64,000 nucleotides of DNA, taken from assembly GCF_001854605.1 (NCBI RefSeq), contig NZ_MKJU01000028.1, forward strand, positions 125,727 to 189,726. The letters are read 5' to 3'. Position 1 is the first letter of the stretch. Each line of letters starts with the position of its first letter. Source of the stretch: Pseudoalteromonas amylolytica. GTDB taxonomy: Bacteria > Pseudomonadota > Gammaproteobacteria > Enterobacterales > Alteromonadaceae. The translations under genes were made by a program, and so were the position numbers. Under the pieces are notes generated by a model. The model did not search any database and was not told the origin of the DNA. It was given only the letters and a program-made list of their open reading frames with translations. Positions 51,979 through 61,497 of this stretch are shown one piece after another.

Positions 51979-54900
51979 TTATGCTGACGCTTTTTGTTCC
52001 GACACAGAAAACAATAACGCATATAACACGGGCACAACCCCCAACGTTAACATTGTTGAAAACAGCAACCCGCCCATGATACTCAGCGCCATGGGTTCCC
52101 ACATTTCACCGCCGCCTAGATAAAGCGGTAATAACCCCAACACCGTCGTTGCTGTCGTTAATAAAATTGGTCGCATCCTAGCCTGAGAAGCCATAATAAT
52201 CGCCCCCACCGGATCGTCAGGGCTACTGTCGAGTTCTGTTTTTATTTTCTCCAATAAGACAATGGCGTTGTTAATCACAATACCAGCCAGCGAAATGACA
52301 CCTAACAGTGTCATGAAGCCAAAGAATGATTGACCAATGAATAATCCAGCAACCACACCAATAAACCCTAGCGGAATGGTGACTAACACCAACAAAGACT
52401 TACGGATTGAGTTAAATTGTGCCACCAGCAAAAGAACAATGATCAACACCGCTATCGGTAGCTTCTCTGCGATAGATTGATTGGCTTTACCAGATGATTC
52501 CGCTTCCCCGCCCAGTTCGTAGGTATAGCCAAACGGCCAGTTTTTTTGTTGCTCATTTAGCCAAGGCGTTAACTGTGCAAATCCTTCGTTGGCGGTAATA
52601 CCTTGGATTTGAGCACCCAGTACGATGGACTTGACTCTATCACGACGGAAAATTTGCGCACTTTCCCATACCACTTTAACATCCGCAACCTGCTGTAAAG
52701 GAACTGAATTGCCAGAAGCTTGCGAGTACACAGCCATAGCCTTTAGCTTGGCAATGTCCTGTCTGTCAGCCGCAACAGAGCGTAAAATCACTGGAATGGT
52801 ATCTTCTTTTTCTCGGTACTGAGTCAGCTCCAAACCACTGAGCCCTGTTTGCAAAGAGGTCGCAATATCTTCACTTGATACCCCAGCACGACGTGCTCTT
52901 GTTTGGTCGATATTGATCTCTAGTTTTTTAATGGGCAAGCCCCAGTCATCACTGACCGACTTCAGTCCCGGCGTTTGCTGCATTTTGGCTTTTATCTGCT
53001 GAGCAATATCCATCAACTTTGCCTTGTCCTCCCCCATGACGCGAATTTCCACAGGGTTTTCAATCGCAGCACCATTTTCAATCTTACGTTGTTTAAGTAA
53101 TAAATCTGGATGATTCTCAAAGCCATAGCGTTCAACCTTGGCCATGAGGTCATCAATCAACTTATACGACGTCACAGAAACTATCATCAACGCGTAATTA
53201 GTGCTGTTTGGTTCTGGGTTATGACTGAGTAAAAACCTTGGCCCACCATTGCCAATGTAGCTCACCCATTTGGTCACTCCCTCTGGACGCTGCTCATTAA
53301 CCTGCAACTCATCTTCTAAAAATTTGTCTAGGTCTTTTACCAGTGCCGCTGTACTTTCTAAACGTGTTCCTACAGGCAGCTCTAATTCGATTTTAAAATA
53401 GGCACGATCCGAGGGCGGAAAAAACAACTTAGGTATAAACTGCAAAGCCTGAATCGCTATAACCAGCAGCAAAACACTTGCTCCCACCGTGAGCCAGCGG
53501 TGTTTCATCAAACTCGTTAAGATGGCGCGATAACTTTTGTACCAGCGACTGTTAAATGTCTCTTGTTGCTGCGCCTTCACTTTTACAAATTTCACACACA
53601 GCATAGGGATCATCGTCAATGCAAGTAGCCATGAGCACAGCAAGGTAATTGTCACCACTTTAAATAAAGATGCGGTGTACTCCCCCGTCGCCGACTCAGC
53701 CAAAAAAATCGGCAAAAATGCGGCCCCAGTGGTGAGTGATGAAACTAGCAGTGGGATCTTTAGCTCTTGCGCAGAGTCAACCGCGGCGTCGATTGCACGC
53801 CGCCCTTGCTCCATTTGTACCATGATGTTTTCTGACATAACGATACCGTTGTCTACCAACATCCCTAAGGCGATGATAAGCGCCGCCAAAGAAATCTGAT
53901 CGATACTGATATCAAAAAAAGACATCACCAATATGCCAAATACCATACTCATTGGTATTAAACTGGCAACCACACACCCCGTACGCAGGCCCAACGTAAA
54001 TAACATCACCACTGTTACTACCAAAATGGCCTGTACAAGGTTGGACACAAAGTCATTGACCTTTTTTTCCACTTCCTGTGGTAAAAAAGACAGCAGCTTA
54101 AACTCCACGCCGATTGGGTAAACACCTTCCAAACGCCTAATGCTCTGTCTAACCTGCTTACCCAACTCCAGATTATTACCGCCTTTGCGCATCGAAATGC
54201 CTATCGTCAACCCTCGCTCACTCTCGACTCTCACTTTCGGCTGAGGCGGTTCAATATGATCTCGATAAATTTTAGCGATATCAGAGAGTAAAATAACTTG
54301 TTCACTACCAGGGATATTTATGATGGTATTGGCAATTTCTGACACCGACTCAAAGTTACCGCTAGGCTCGACCACCAGCGTTTCGTCGTTCACATATAAA
54401 GTGCCACCTGGGTTGACGATATTGCGGGCTCTGAGTTGCTCTTTTAGGTTTGCGGCAGAGAGCTCTAATGCTGCCAAGCGACTATTTTCAAATTCAATGA
54501 ATACGCGCTGCTCTTGGGTGCCGTAGATTTCAACTTTTGCCGCTTCAGGAAGGCGCAAGAAAGTGTCACGTACTTGTTCTGCCACATCTTGCATCTCACG
54601 ATAGCTGTAGCCTTCGGCTGTCAGCCCAATCACAATCCCAAACACGTCGCCAAACTCATCATTGACTATGGGCGTTTGGCTGCCGTTTGGTAAATCACCT
54701 TCAATACTTTGGATCTTGCGCCGCAGATTATCCCAAATCGGGCGCATATCTTTGTAACTTTCTTTGATGTTAACACTGACTATAGACACGCCAGTTTTGG
54801 AGGTACTCTTTACAAAGTCTAGTTCGGGGATTTGTTGAACCACCTTTTCAATCTGATCGGTGACCAACTCTTCTACACGCTGTGGGCTGGCACCAGGAAA

Positions 54901-55050
54901 GTAGGTAACCACTTGCGCGGTGCGAATAATAAATCCAGGATCATAATCTTTTGGCATTTTATTAAATGCCAAGATGCCAAACACCAGCATAGAAGCAAAA
55001 ATAACCCATGCGGTGCGATCGTTCTCAAGCGCTAAACGAGTAATATTCAC
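51979..55050 (-). CDS. RND-family efflux transporter permease subunit
   Basis: 1023-residue inner-membrane proton-driven pump of the AcrB/HAE1 superfamily, resembling the AcrB/AcrD/AcrF family as found in multidrug or metal exporters. TM1 opens the protein (NITRLALENDRTAWVIFASM). The periplasmic pore loops alternate with two six-helix blocks (about 335-480 and 850-1010). ALGMLVDNGIVMSENI and LLGVISLAGIVINNAIVLLE are typical helix-4 and helix-10 motifs, with the proton-relay Asp in the first. Its start overlaps the end of the adaptor gene by 4 bases. No outer-membrane channel gene lies nearby, so a TolC from elsewhere is probably used. Confidence 0.94.
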   Translation of the reverse strand: MNITRLALENDRTAWVIFASMLVFGILAFNKMPKDYDPGFIIRTAQVVTYFPGASPQRVEELVTDQIEKVVQQIPELDFVKSTSKTGVSIVSVNIKESYKDMRPIWDNLRRKIQSIEGDLPNGSQTPIVNDEFGDVFGIVIGLTAEGYSYREMQDVAEQVRDTFLRLPEAAKVEIYGTQEQRVFIEFENSRLAALELSAANLKEQLRARNIVNPGGTLYVNDETLVVEPSGNFESVSEIANTIINIPGSEQVILLSDIAKIYRDHIEPPQPKVRVESERGLTIGISMRKGGNNLELGKQVRQSIRRLEGVYPIGVEFKLLSFLPQEVEKKVNDFVSNLVQAILVVTVVMLFTLGLRTGCVVASLIPMSMVFGILVMSFFDISIDQISLAALIIALGMLVDNGIVMSENIMVQMEQGRRAIDAAVDSAQELKIPLLVSSLTTGAAFLPIFLAESATGEYTASLFKVVTITLLCSWLLALTMIPMLCVKFVKVKAQQQETFNSRWYKSYRAILTSLMKHRWLTVGASVLLLVIAIQALQFIPKLFFPPSDRAYFKIELELPVGTRLESTAALVKDLDKFLEDELQVNEQRPEGVTKWVSYIGNGGPRFLLSHNPEPNSTNYALMIVSVTSYKLIDDLMAKVERYGFENHPDLLLKQRKIENGAAIENPVEIRVMGEDKAKLMDIAQQIKAKMQQTPGLKSVSDDWGLPIKKLEINIDQTRARRAGVSSEDIATSLQTGLSGLELTQYREKEDTIPVILRSVAADRQDIAKLKAMAVYSQASGNSVPLQQVADVKVVWESAQIFRRDRVKSIVLGAQIQGITANEGFAQLTPWLNEQQKNWPFGYTYELGGEAESSGKANQSIAEKLPIAVLIIVLLLVAQFNSIRKSLLVLVTIPLGFIGVVAGLFIGQSFFGFMTLLGVISLAGIVINNAIVLLEKIKTELDSSPDDPVGAIIMASQARMRPILLTTATTVLGLLPLYLGGGEMWEPMALSIMGGLLFSTMLTLGVVPVLYALLFSVSEQKASA

Positions 55051-56114
55051 GGCTCGCCTCCACCAAACTTAACCATTTGACCATCATTTACCTTGCTCAT
55101 ACCTGCCGATACCACTTGTTCACCAGGTGATAAACCACTGATGATTTGAAATCCGTATTTGGTCATCTCGCCCAGTGTTACGGTGGTTTTGTTGATTTTG
55201 CCTTTGCCATCTCCCACGCTTTCAACGGTCCAAACATAGTTACCGACATCATCTTTTAGCACGGTGTTAATGGGAAGATAGATAGCTTGCTGATCGGCCG
55301 ATACTTCACTGGCGAAAACTCTGGCGGTCATACCCGGTAAAATGTTGTACCCTGAGGGCGGACTCATGGCGAGCGTCACTTCATAGGTATTGGTCACCTC
55401 GTTGGCTTTGGTACTGACCTCCACAAAGGTCAGTGGGAAACGCGCATTTTCAATCGCTGAAAACTCAGCATAAATTTGTTTGGGTACATCTTTTGACACC
55501 GTGATCATCATGCTTTCAGGTATATTCACTTTTATATTGACGGTTTTTATGTCTTGCAGTGTTGCGATTGGCTGCTTGGCTTGAACTTCTTCAAACTGCT
55601 CGATGTGTGTACGTGCCACAACACCGCTGAACGATGCATGCAACGTGGTGTATTCTAGATTGTTTTTGGCGGTTGCCAGTTTGTTTTTTGCGCTGGCGTA
55701 TTGTAGTTTGAGCTGGTCGTAATCAGACTGAGAAATGGTGCCGGTTTTAAGTAGCTTTTCTGCGCGATTGAAATCAGCACTGGCTTTATCAAACGATGCT
55801 TGCGCCTCATCAAAAGCCAGTTTATAGCTGGTGTCATCCAATACCGCGATGACATCGCCTTTGTTCACTTCTTGCCCTTGTTTAACGAGTAATTTCGTCA
55901 CCTCCCCCGATACCTTAAACGACAACTCAGCGGTATTCGCCGCATCAACCACACCAGGAAATTCTTGGACGGGCCCCGCATGAAACAGGCCCACTGTGAG
56001 TGTTCTAACAGGGCGTAGCTGTGTTGTTTGATCACTTTCTTGTTCTTTTGGACTACACGCGAGCAGTAAACAACACCCATATAACATCAAGCACTTCTTA
56101 ACAAGTCCCATCAT
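55047..56114 (-). CDS. RND efflux periplasmic adaptor (membrane fusion protein)
   Basis: 355-residue lipoprotein adaptor linking the pump to an outer-membrane channel. The signal peptide ends in lipobox LLLACS, so it is anchored by a lipidated Cys near residue 20. A lipoyl half-domain (FKVSGEVTKLLVKQGQEVNK), an alpha hairpin (QASFDKASADFNRAEKLLKT) and beta-barrel/MP domains (EFEEVQ-type EQFEEVQAKQPIATLQDIKT) follow. It precedes the pump gene with a 4-base overlap, so the two are coupled. The pair lies 181 bp downstream of the flavin oxidase gene. Confidence 0.93.
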   Translation of the reverse strand: MMGLVKKCLMLYGCCLLLACSPKEQESDQTTQLRPVRTLTVGLFHAGPVQEFPGVVDAANTAELSFKVSGEVTKLLVKQGQEVNKGDVIAVLDDTSYKLAFDEAQASFDKASADFNRAEKLLKTGTISQSDYDQLKLQYASAKNKLATAKNNLEYTTLHASFSGVVARTHIEQFEEVQAKQPIATLQDIKTVNIKVNIPESMMITVSKDVPKQIYAEFSAIENARFPLTFVEVSTKANEVTNTYEVTLAMSPPSGYNILPGMTARVFASEVSADQQAIYLPINTVLKDDVGNYVWTVESVGDGKGKINKTTVTLGEMTKYGFQIISGLSPGEQVVSAGMSKVNDGQMVKFGGGEP

Positions 56115-56259
56115 AAGCTCCTAGAAGATGTGGCGAGTAACGCCAGTTTTTAAACGCAAAGTTAGCTTAATAATAGACCAGATAAGCCAAAGCACTTCAA
56201 ACGTAGGTAATTAATTTAAAGACAGTTTATGAGCTCAGTACCGATTAACTCAGCAAGTG

Positions 56260-56290
56260 CGCTGCAAGTCACCACCTGCAACTTGCAGCG
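56260..56290 (-). terminator. perfect 10-bp hairpin after the flavin oxidase gene
   Basis: CGCTGCAAGT at 56260-56269 and ACTTGCAGCG at 56281-56290 form a perfect stem with an 11-base loop. It lies 5 bp past the oxidase stop on the minus strand. There is no T run, so it is a weak terminator or 3'-end protector. Confidence 0.45.
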
Positions 56291-56295
56291 TACGC

Positions 56296-58233
56296 TTAAA
56301 TACCTTCAACCATAAGACGGGTATCAGGTAGAGAAGATAAATGAGGTATAGCTAAGTCGGGGCGCTCAACACGGCTAATCGCATTGAGTGCCGCAGCAAT
56401 CGCGCCTTCTTGCCAGCCCGGTAAAGAAGAGAGTTGATCACCAATAACAAAAAAGTTGGGTTGTGTTTGACTATGACCCATATTAATACGACTGCCTTGT
56501 GCCAGTGCATTAAAGTGCGCCACCGCATTACCCGCATTACCCGCATTACCCGCATGCTTATCAACCACATGCTTATCAACCGCATGCCATTGCGCCCAAC
56601 CACCTTTAATGTAGGGCACATTTTGCCACGCGATTGCAACCCCGTGCTCTAAACCTTCGCCAAAAGCATTGCCAAATAACTTGGCCCCAGCACGCGCCTT
56701 TTTCAACCGCTCGTCAATGGCTAACTTGCCCCATTCATAAGCGACCTCTGAAAAGTTATAAGCTCCGGTTAACACACCTTTTTGGTCGTGATAGTCACAC
56801 GATGGATACCAGATCTGAACAATTTCATCATCGGTCCAAGAAATGCCGCCGAAAATAGGCACGACACCCACTTCTGAGTCTGGCACCGTCAGTACTTGTT
56901 CTTGGCAATGAGGCGGCGTTCTCATATCAACTTGGCTGCCTTGCCATAAATAACGATCCGCTTGCCAGCCAACTTTGGTTGTACAGGCGAGAAATTTCTC
57001 TTGATACAGTCCTTTATCATCAAAAAACTGCGCACTATACACCGCATGAAGTGCTTGTTTAAAAGGCTTATCTAGTCCTTTATCCGAATGAACATCCTGT
57101 AATGATTCATCAAGGATCTCTTTTAAAAACGGCAGCGCCATGTTCACAAAACAGTAGTCGGCGTAGTACACATCCAACTGCGTAGTGCCTATCTTGCTTA
57201 CAGAAATCTTATATTGCTGGCAATCATTGTCCCACTCGATATGTTTTACTGGGCTATTCAAATGCACGGTGCCACCGAGTGCTGCAACCTGTCGAGCAAA
57301 CGCATGTTGCACCTGATCCATCCCACCTACAGGTTGAAACAATGTTGCCTGCCATAAAAAGTCTACAGGTTGGTAGAAGCGAGTTTTGTCCCAAAATTGC
57401 GAGTCGAGTAAACTATTAAAACTTAAAGGCTCCGCTGTAACGCCGGCCTGTACACCGGGTAGTTCGGTAAAGCCTGCTCGCGTTTTACCATTTTCCAACC
57501 CTGCTTGCCCTGCCGTGGTCACATATTTACCATCTTCACTGAGTTCACCAAAGCTTATCATCAGCTCTTTGAGCTGTTTGGCACGCATTGTGATGTCTTG
57601 TGGTGCCACCTGACACTCCGTTGCCTGTATCAGCTGTTCAGCGTTGTCATAGACCAATTGTGCGAGCCAGCCACGAGTATTATGATCTAAACGGCGATAC
57701 ACCAAGGGCATACCGTTAAAGCTGTCTTTCATTTGTACCAGATTTGACTCACTGTTCATCACATAAACCTCTACATCAACCCCAAACTGCTTAAGGTATG
57801 AAAGTAAACGCTTATGACTTGATGGAATGCGTCCAGGCCCCGCATTGAGATATGGCTGATTATCACCTAGAGGTTGTTGAAAACGGACCACTTGGGTTTG
57901 TCCCGGTTTTGACTGAAATAGCTGACTGTCTTGATCTTCTGTGAGGGTATCACCCGTGCGCAAGCTTAAGCAGCGCCCTCCGGTGCGATTTTGCGCCTCC
58001 AGTATGGTCACGTCCATACCCGTTTTTTGTTGTAGCAGCTCATATGCCGCTGTTAATCCAGACACACCTGCACCGATAATAATGGCCTTTTTGCCAGCAA
58101 ACTTACCAGCGGTAAGCTTGATTGGCCCAGGGGTGACTTTTAGTTGTTGATTGGTCGCACTATCAAGGGCTGCATGTGCTTTAGCCTTGGGGTGGCTATG
58201 TAAAAACTTAGCGCGTGATTGATGGTTATCCAT
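56296..58233 (-). CDS. flavin amine oxidase, L-amino-acid oxidase-like
   Basis: 645-residue FAD enzyme of the monoamine/L-amino-acid oxidase family, which deaminates amino acids or amines to give hydrogen peroxide and ammonia. The dinucleotide fold is KKAIIIGAGVSGLTAAYELL followed by DVTILEAQNRTGGRC. AGPGRIPSSHKRLLSYLKQF is typical of L-amino-acid oxidases, and the C-terminal FAD motif is NFFVIGDQLSSLPGWQEGA. No N-terminal signal peptide is evident. A loop near residues 550-570 contains VDKHV/VDKHA and GNAGNAGNA, encoded by short tandem repeats. Many marine bacteria use such enzymes as antibacterial factors. Substrate is not proven. Confidence 0.9.
   Translation of the reverse strand: MDNHQSRAKFLHSHPKAKAHAALDSATNQQLKVTPGPIKLTAGKFAGKKAIIIGAGVSGLTAAYELLQQKTGMDVTILEAQNRTGGRCLSLRTGDTLTEDQDSQLFQSKPGQTQVVRFQQPLGDNQPYLNAGPGRIPSSHKRLLSYLKQFGVDVEVYVMNSESNLVQMKDSFNGMPLVYRRLDHNTRGWLAQLVYDNAEQLIQATECQVAPQDITMRAKQLKELMISFGELSEDGKYVTTAGQAGLENGKTRAGFTELPGVQAGVTAEPLSFNSLLDSQFWDKTRFYQPVDFLWQATLFQPVGGMDQVQHAFARQVAALGGTVHLNSPVKHIEWDNDCQQYKISVSKIGTTQLDVYYADYCFVNMALPFLKEILDESLQDVHSDKGLDKPFKQALHAVYSAQFFDDKGLYQEKFLACTTKVGWQADRYLWQGSQVDMRTPPHCQEQVLTVPDSEVGVVPIFGGISWTDDEIVQIWYPSCDYHDQKGVLTGAYNFSEVAYEWGKLAIDERLKKARAGAKLFGNAFGEGLEHGVAIAWQNVPYIKGGWAQWHAVDKHVVDKHAGNAGNAGNAVAHFNALAQGSRINMGHSQTQPNFFVIGDQLSSLPGWQEGAIAAALNAISRVERPDLAIPHLSSLPDTRLMVEGI
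56524..56582 (-). repeat. in-frame 9-bp and 15-bp tandem repeats in the flavin oxidase gene
   Basis: CGCATTACC is repeated three times at 56524-56550 with a partial fourth copy. CATGCTTATCAACCR is then repeated twice at 56553-56582. On the minus strand they encode (GNA)3 and VDKHV-VDKHA. Both unit sizes are multiples of three, so copy-number change keeps the frame. Confidence 0.9.
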
Positions 58234-58390
58234 GGTTGCTTCCTCCTAGGAAAATATGACAGAACAGTCCGTCATATCGCCGCTACTTTGCGGGTGCATG
58301 TAAAGCTAGCTCAGTAATCCCAAAAAGCGAATTACATAGCCTTACATAGAGCAAAGTGCGCCCAAGAAGGAATATTTCGGTTGATTGTAC

Positions 58391-59431
58391 CTAACTCAAC
58401 CACTGCCTGACACTTCCGATGCCGTTATCAAGGCTCACCTGTGCCATTGCTCCATTGAACAAGGTTAAATTAGGAGGCAAGTGGCCGATGTCCATGTCAT
58501 AAATCACTGGAATAGAAAGCTCACTTACCACATCCAGCAAAGCTTGCTGTGAACTGATATCCTTAACGCCTTGTTCCATTTGGGCATTTCGTCCTATCAA
58601 CAAACCATTAATTTGTGAAAACCCCCCTTTAAATTTAAGGCCCAATAAGGCGCGTTTTAATGCGGTGGGGGTCAACTCAGCGTTCTCTAAATACAACACA
58701 ATACCATCATCACCATAGCGGTGTTGTAGTACGCTTAGGTCACAATATTCACTCCCAAGTAAATGCTGTAGAGTGTCCAAACAGCCACCGATTAACCGAC
58801 CTCGGATAGTAGCTTGATTGCTGTATGATGTTGTTTTCCATGCATTTGGCTGTGTGGCGTTGAGCACGGTATGAGGATTATCCGCAAATGACTTGCCGTG
58901 TAATTGGTAGTGACTTGAGGCACGCTGCGTAAAATCATACCCTCGTTGCGCGTGCATCAGATGAGGAATTGTCGCAGCGGTCAAAGCTTCTGATTCATTG
59001 CCGATGAGCTGCATTAAATTTGCACAGTGTGCGGTGGACCAGCCTAATCGACTTGTCAGCGCTACAGCCACGGTACTGATATCAGAAAAGCCAAATAGCC
59101 ACTTGGGCTTGGCCGTTTTTAGACGCTCAAAATCTAATAGCGGCAAAACTTCCATGGCAAACTCTCCACCCCAAGGAGGAGCAATGCCATCAATGCTGTC
59201 GTCGCACAGAAAAGTCATTAACTCTTGTGCTCTGTGCTGAGCTGAGGCACTCACATGCTGGTTATTTTCTTTTAAACATTCACCACTGATAACTTCAAAC
59301 CCGCTATCACGCAGGTAAGCCAACGAAAGCTCTAGGCGTGGGTGAAAAGCCTCACTGACTCCAGCAGAAAATGCCGTGACAGCAATTTTACTGCCCGCTT
59401 TTAAAGCCGTTGGGTAAACTATCCTATCCAT
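58391..59431 (-). CDS. S66 family LD-carboxypeptidase, MccF-like
   Basis: 346-residue serine peptidase of family S66, which includes murein LD-carboxypeptidase and the microcin C self-immunity protein MccF. The nucleophile Ser is in LFGFSDISTVAVAL. The catalytic Glu is likely in IVLYLENAELTPTALKRAL, and the His in IYDMDIGHLPPNLTLFNG. The N-terminal motif SAGVSEAFHPRLELSLAYLR is typical of the longer MccF-like branch, as is the GGCLDTLQHLLG segment. There is no signal peptide, so it is cytoplasmic. It is on the same strand as the flavin oxidase gene, 157 bp upstream. Function could be muropeptide recycling or resistance. Confidence 0.88.
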   Translation of the reverse strand: MDRIVYPTALKAGSKIAVTAFSAGVSEAFHPRLELSLAYLRDSGFEVISGECLKENNQHVSASAQHRAQELMTFLCDDSIDGIAPPWGGEFAMEVLPLLDFERLKTAKPKWLFGFSDISTVAVALTSRLGWSTAHCANLMQLIGNESEALTAATIPHLMHAQRGYDFTQRASSHYQLHGKSFADNPHTVLNATQPNAWKTTSYSNQATIRGRLIGGCLDTLQHLLGSEYCDLSVLQHRYGDDGIVLYLENAELTPTALKRALLGLKFKGGFSQINGLLIGRNAQMEQGVKDISSQQALLDVVSELSIPVIYDMDIGHLPPNLTLFNGAMAQVSLDNGIGSVRQWLS

Positions 59432-59460
59432 ACAAATTTATGCTCACTTTCTTTTTGCTG

Positions 59461-59901
59461 TTATTTCCAGTATTCAATAATTTTGGAAACTTTAGGGCCT
59501 TTGAACTCGAAAACCGTTAAATGACTTTCAGGTTTACCTTCATATAATTGCTGACGCTCAACCGATACCGCATCGTGGCCTACTATCATCGTCACAATCT
59601 GGTAGCGTGGTGTTGTATATTGATACTGACCTGCCTTAAGAAACTTCACGTAATTGTTGTATAAATGCTGGCGAGAATAACGGCCACCGTACCCCTGATG
59701 AATATACTCAAAGTCCTCGGTAAAGTGCTCAAACAGCGCATCTACATCCGTAACTTGTGAGCCTGTCATCAAGATAGCGTTTTGTAAGGTATTCACTTCT
59801 TTTATTTTGCGTTCAAGCTGTTGCTTGTTTAGGCTGGCTATATCATCAGCGTAAACGCTCCAGCTGCATACAACCAACATCGCGAAAAGTAGTGACTTCA
59901 T
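59461..59901 (-). CDS. exported NTF2-like (SnoaL-type) protein
   Basis: 146-residue protein with signal peptide residues 1-18 (ending SVYA). An NTF2-like cone fold is suggested by DVDALFEHFTEDFEYIHQGY, YNNYVKFLKAGQYQYTTPRY and the final strands DAVSVERQQLYEGKPESHLT and VFEFKGPKVSKIIEYWK. Proteins of this fold act as isomerases or ligand-binding domains, and this one has no clear catalytic residues. It lies 29 bp upstream of the S66 gene on the same strand, so the two are probably cotranscribed. Confidence 0.85.
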   Translation of the reverse strand: MKSLLFAMLVVCSWSVYADDIASLNKQQLERKIKEVNTLQNAILMTGSQVTDVDALFEHFTEDFEYIHQGYGGRYSRQHLYNNYVKFLKAGQYQYTTPRYQIVTMIVGHDAVSVERQQLYEGKPESHLTVFEFKGPKVSKIIEYWK

Positions 59902-60002
59902 GTGTCTTCCCTAATTTTTATTATTGTTTCAGGTACATTAGCCAATTAACACAATCACTTCAACAAAGGTTTTATGTGCATATCACGCAATAAAATAAAA
60001 TA

Positions 60003-60029
60003 AAGCTGGGGTATACAACCCAGCTTTAT
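60003..60029 (-). terminator. rho-independent terminator of the LamG protein gene
   Basis: AAAGCTGGG / CCCAGCTTT with a loop of about eight bases and an ATTTTATTTTATT tract on the minus strand, 16 bp past the stop. Confidence 0.85.
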
Positions 60030-60045
60030 AGCAAGCACTTAGGTA

Positions 60046-61233
60046 TTATTGCTCAACGGCATAATCCACACGGATCACACCATAGCGAACCCAAGAGTCA
60101 GCCGAGAAGCTGCCATGTTCGCATGTCAAAACCAACGTGTTGTGTGGATGACCATTGCTGTATGCTTCTGCTATGCCTAAGTCTTCGTACACGAATACGT
60201 CAACCAAGCCACCGTCTTTTGACAGCATCATCAGGTGAGTATTTGTCGCGGTACTGCCCCTCGTTGCGTTGATGATGCCCACTTTGCACTGCGGACTGAC
60301 CATTTCATTTGCAAGGTGGTCAAACACAATACGCGCAATATATTTGCCTGGGTTCACAGGCAAATTACAGGTCATGATTTTACCCTGCGAAACTTCGTAG
60401 CTACCTCGGTAGGCGTGCGCAACCGGCGTCGATACATCATCTTCCATGCTGCAATTGGTCGCCGCAGGATAAAATAATGAGGTTGTATTGGGCTCAGGCT
60501 GCCATGAAATAGGCTCCTGTGCTGTGGGATCTGCCAACACTTGTATCTCTGTGTCGGTCAGTGCTCTGTGGTAGACTCGAATTTCATCCATTTGTCCATT
60601 GAGCATATCACCTGGGTGAGCCGTTACCCCATTTCTGTCAATTACAGCGCCGATTAGCATAAAAGTGCTGGAGTTGTTTAATGTTGCTCCTGCGCTGTTA
60701 TTTGTTACATCTACAACACCATTGATGTATATCCTTGCTACCGAACCTGTGCGCGTAAGGGTTATATGATGCCACTGATTTGTCGCCAGCTGACTCGCCG
60801 TTCTGATACTAAAAGCGCCATTGGCAGCAAACGTGAGCCTGCCACTGTTAATATAAAACTGCCAAGCACGGTTGCTTCCGCCATTCCACTGCCACTGAGT
60901 CATCACCCGTGTGTAGGATGCGGTATAAGCGCGAGGATTGATCCAAAAACTAATCGTAAAGTCTTGGTTAGAGAAGTCCCATGCATCACTGTCAGCCACT
61001 TTGATGTGCCCATTTGCACCATCAAAACTGAACCCATTGCCAATCACACCTGCACTTGAGGACATACCGCCAACTAAGCTGCCCCAATGTGTGTTCACAG
61101 ACACATCTTCGGCTTGGTCGCCAAATACAGCCCCAGACCAATACGCCATTAGCTTGTCAGTGCTAACGCTCGCCAAAGCACTTTGAATAAAAAGCAAAAA
61201 ACTCCCACATAGTAATAGTGTTACCCGCTTCAT
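60046..61233 (-). CDS. secreted LamG (concanavalin A-like) domain protein
   Basis: 395-residue secreted protein with signal peptide residues 1-21 (ending SALA). A LamG/laminin-G-like jelly roll spans about 50-235: GNGFSFDGANGHIKVADSDA, FTISFWINPRAYTASYTRVM, NQWHHITLTRTGSVARIYIN and GQMDEIRVYHRALTDTEIQV are textbook motifs. The C-terminal 150 residues (ATNCSMEDDVSTPVAHAYRG on) are not assigned and have four cysteines. It probably binds carbohydrate or protein on surfaces. The usher-like gene lies upstream on the same strand but 264 bp away, so cotranscription is uncertain. Confidence 0.9.
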   Translation of the reverse strand: MKRVTLLLCGSFLLFIQSALASVSTDKLMAYWSGAVFGDQAEDVSVNTHWGSLVGGMSSSAGVIGNGFSFDGANGHIKVADSDAWDFSNQDFTISFWINPRAYTASYTRVMTQWQWNGGSNRAWQFYINSGRLTFAANGAFSIRTASQLATNQWHHITLTRTGSVARIYINGVVDVTNNSAGATLNNSSTFMLIGAVIDRNGVTAHPGDMLNGQMDEIRVYHRALTDTEIQVLADPTAQEPISWQPEPNTTSLFYPAATNCSMEDDVSTPVAHAYRGSYEVSQGKIMTCNLPVNPGKYIARIVFDHLANEMVSPQCKVGIINATRGSTATNTHLMMLSKDGGLVDVFVYEDLGIAEAYSNGHPHNTLVLTCEHGSFSADSWVRYGVIRVDYAVEQ

Positions 61234-61497
61234 AAATACATTTCCTTATATGAAAAGATTAAATACTGCCTTAAAAAGGCAGGTAAGTTGCGTTCAAAAA
61301 TGAACACTCCACATACTACGCATTAATGCGTCCTGATTTATAGCTTTTCACATTTATTGTGTGAATTGTAAGTCGTTATTTGCCATAGCTCAGGCTTAAT
61401 TTTGGCAATTACCCATTTTTCTATCGGTGACTGGCATATTAGATTTGCGCTAAACTCTTAAGAAAATCGTCCTGATTTGTTTATAGCTTTTAGCTGC
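61234..61497. other. 264-bp intergenic region upstream of the LamG gene
   Basis: Non-coding and AT-rich. It contains an imperfect direct repeat, CGTCCTGATTTATAGCTTTT at 61329-61348 and CGTCCTGATTTGTTTATAGC... at 61468-61491, the second with a three-base insertion. Terminator-like structure for the usher gene is not clear. It should hold the LamG promoter. Confidence 0.4.

Noticed and set aside
56352..56652. Reading frames on both strands across the oxidase microsatellites
   Set aside because: They arise from the short repeats and show repetitive MRVMRVM/ITRITR sequence; not genes.
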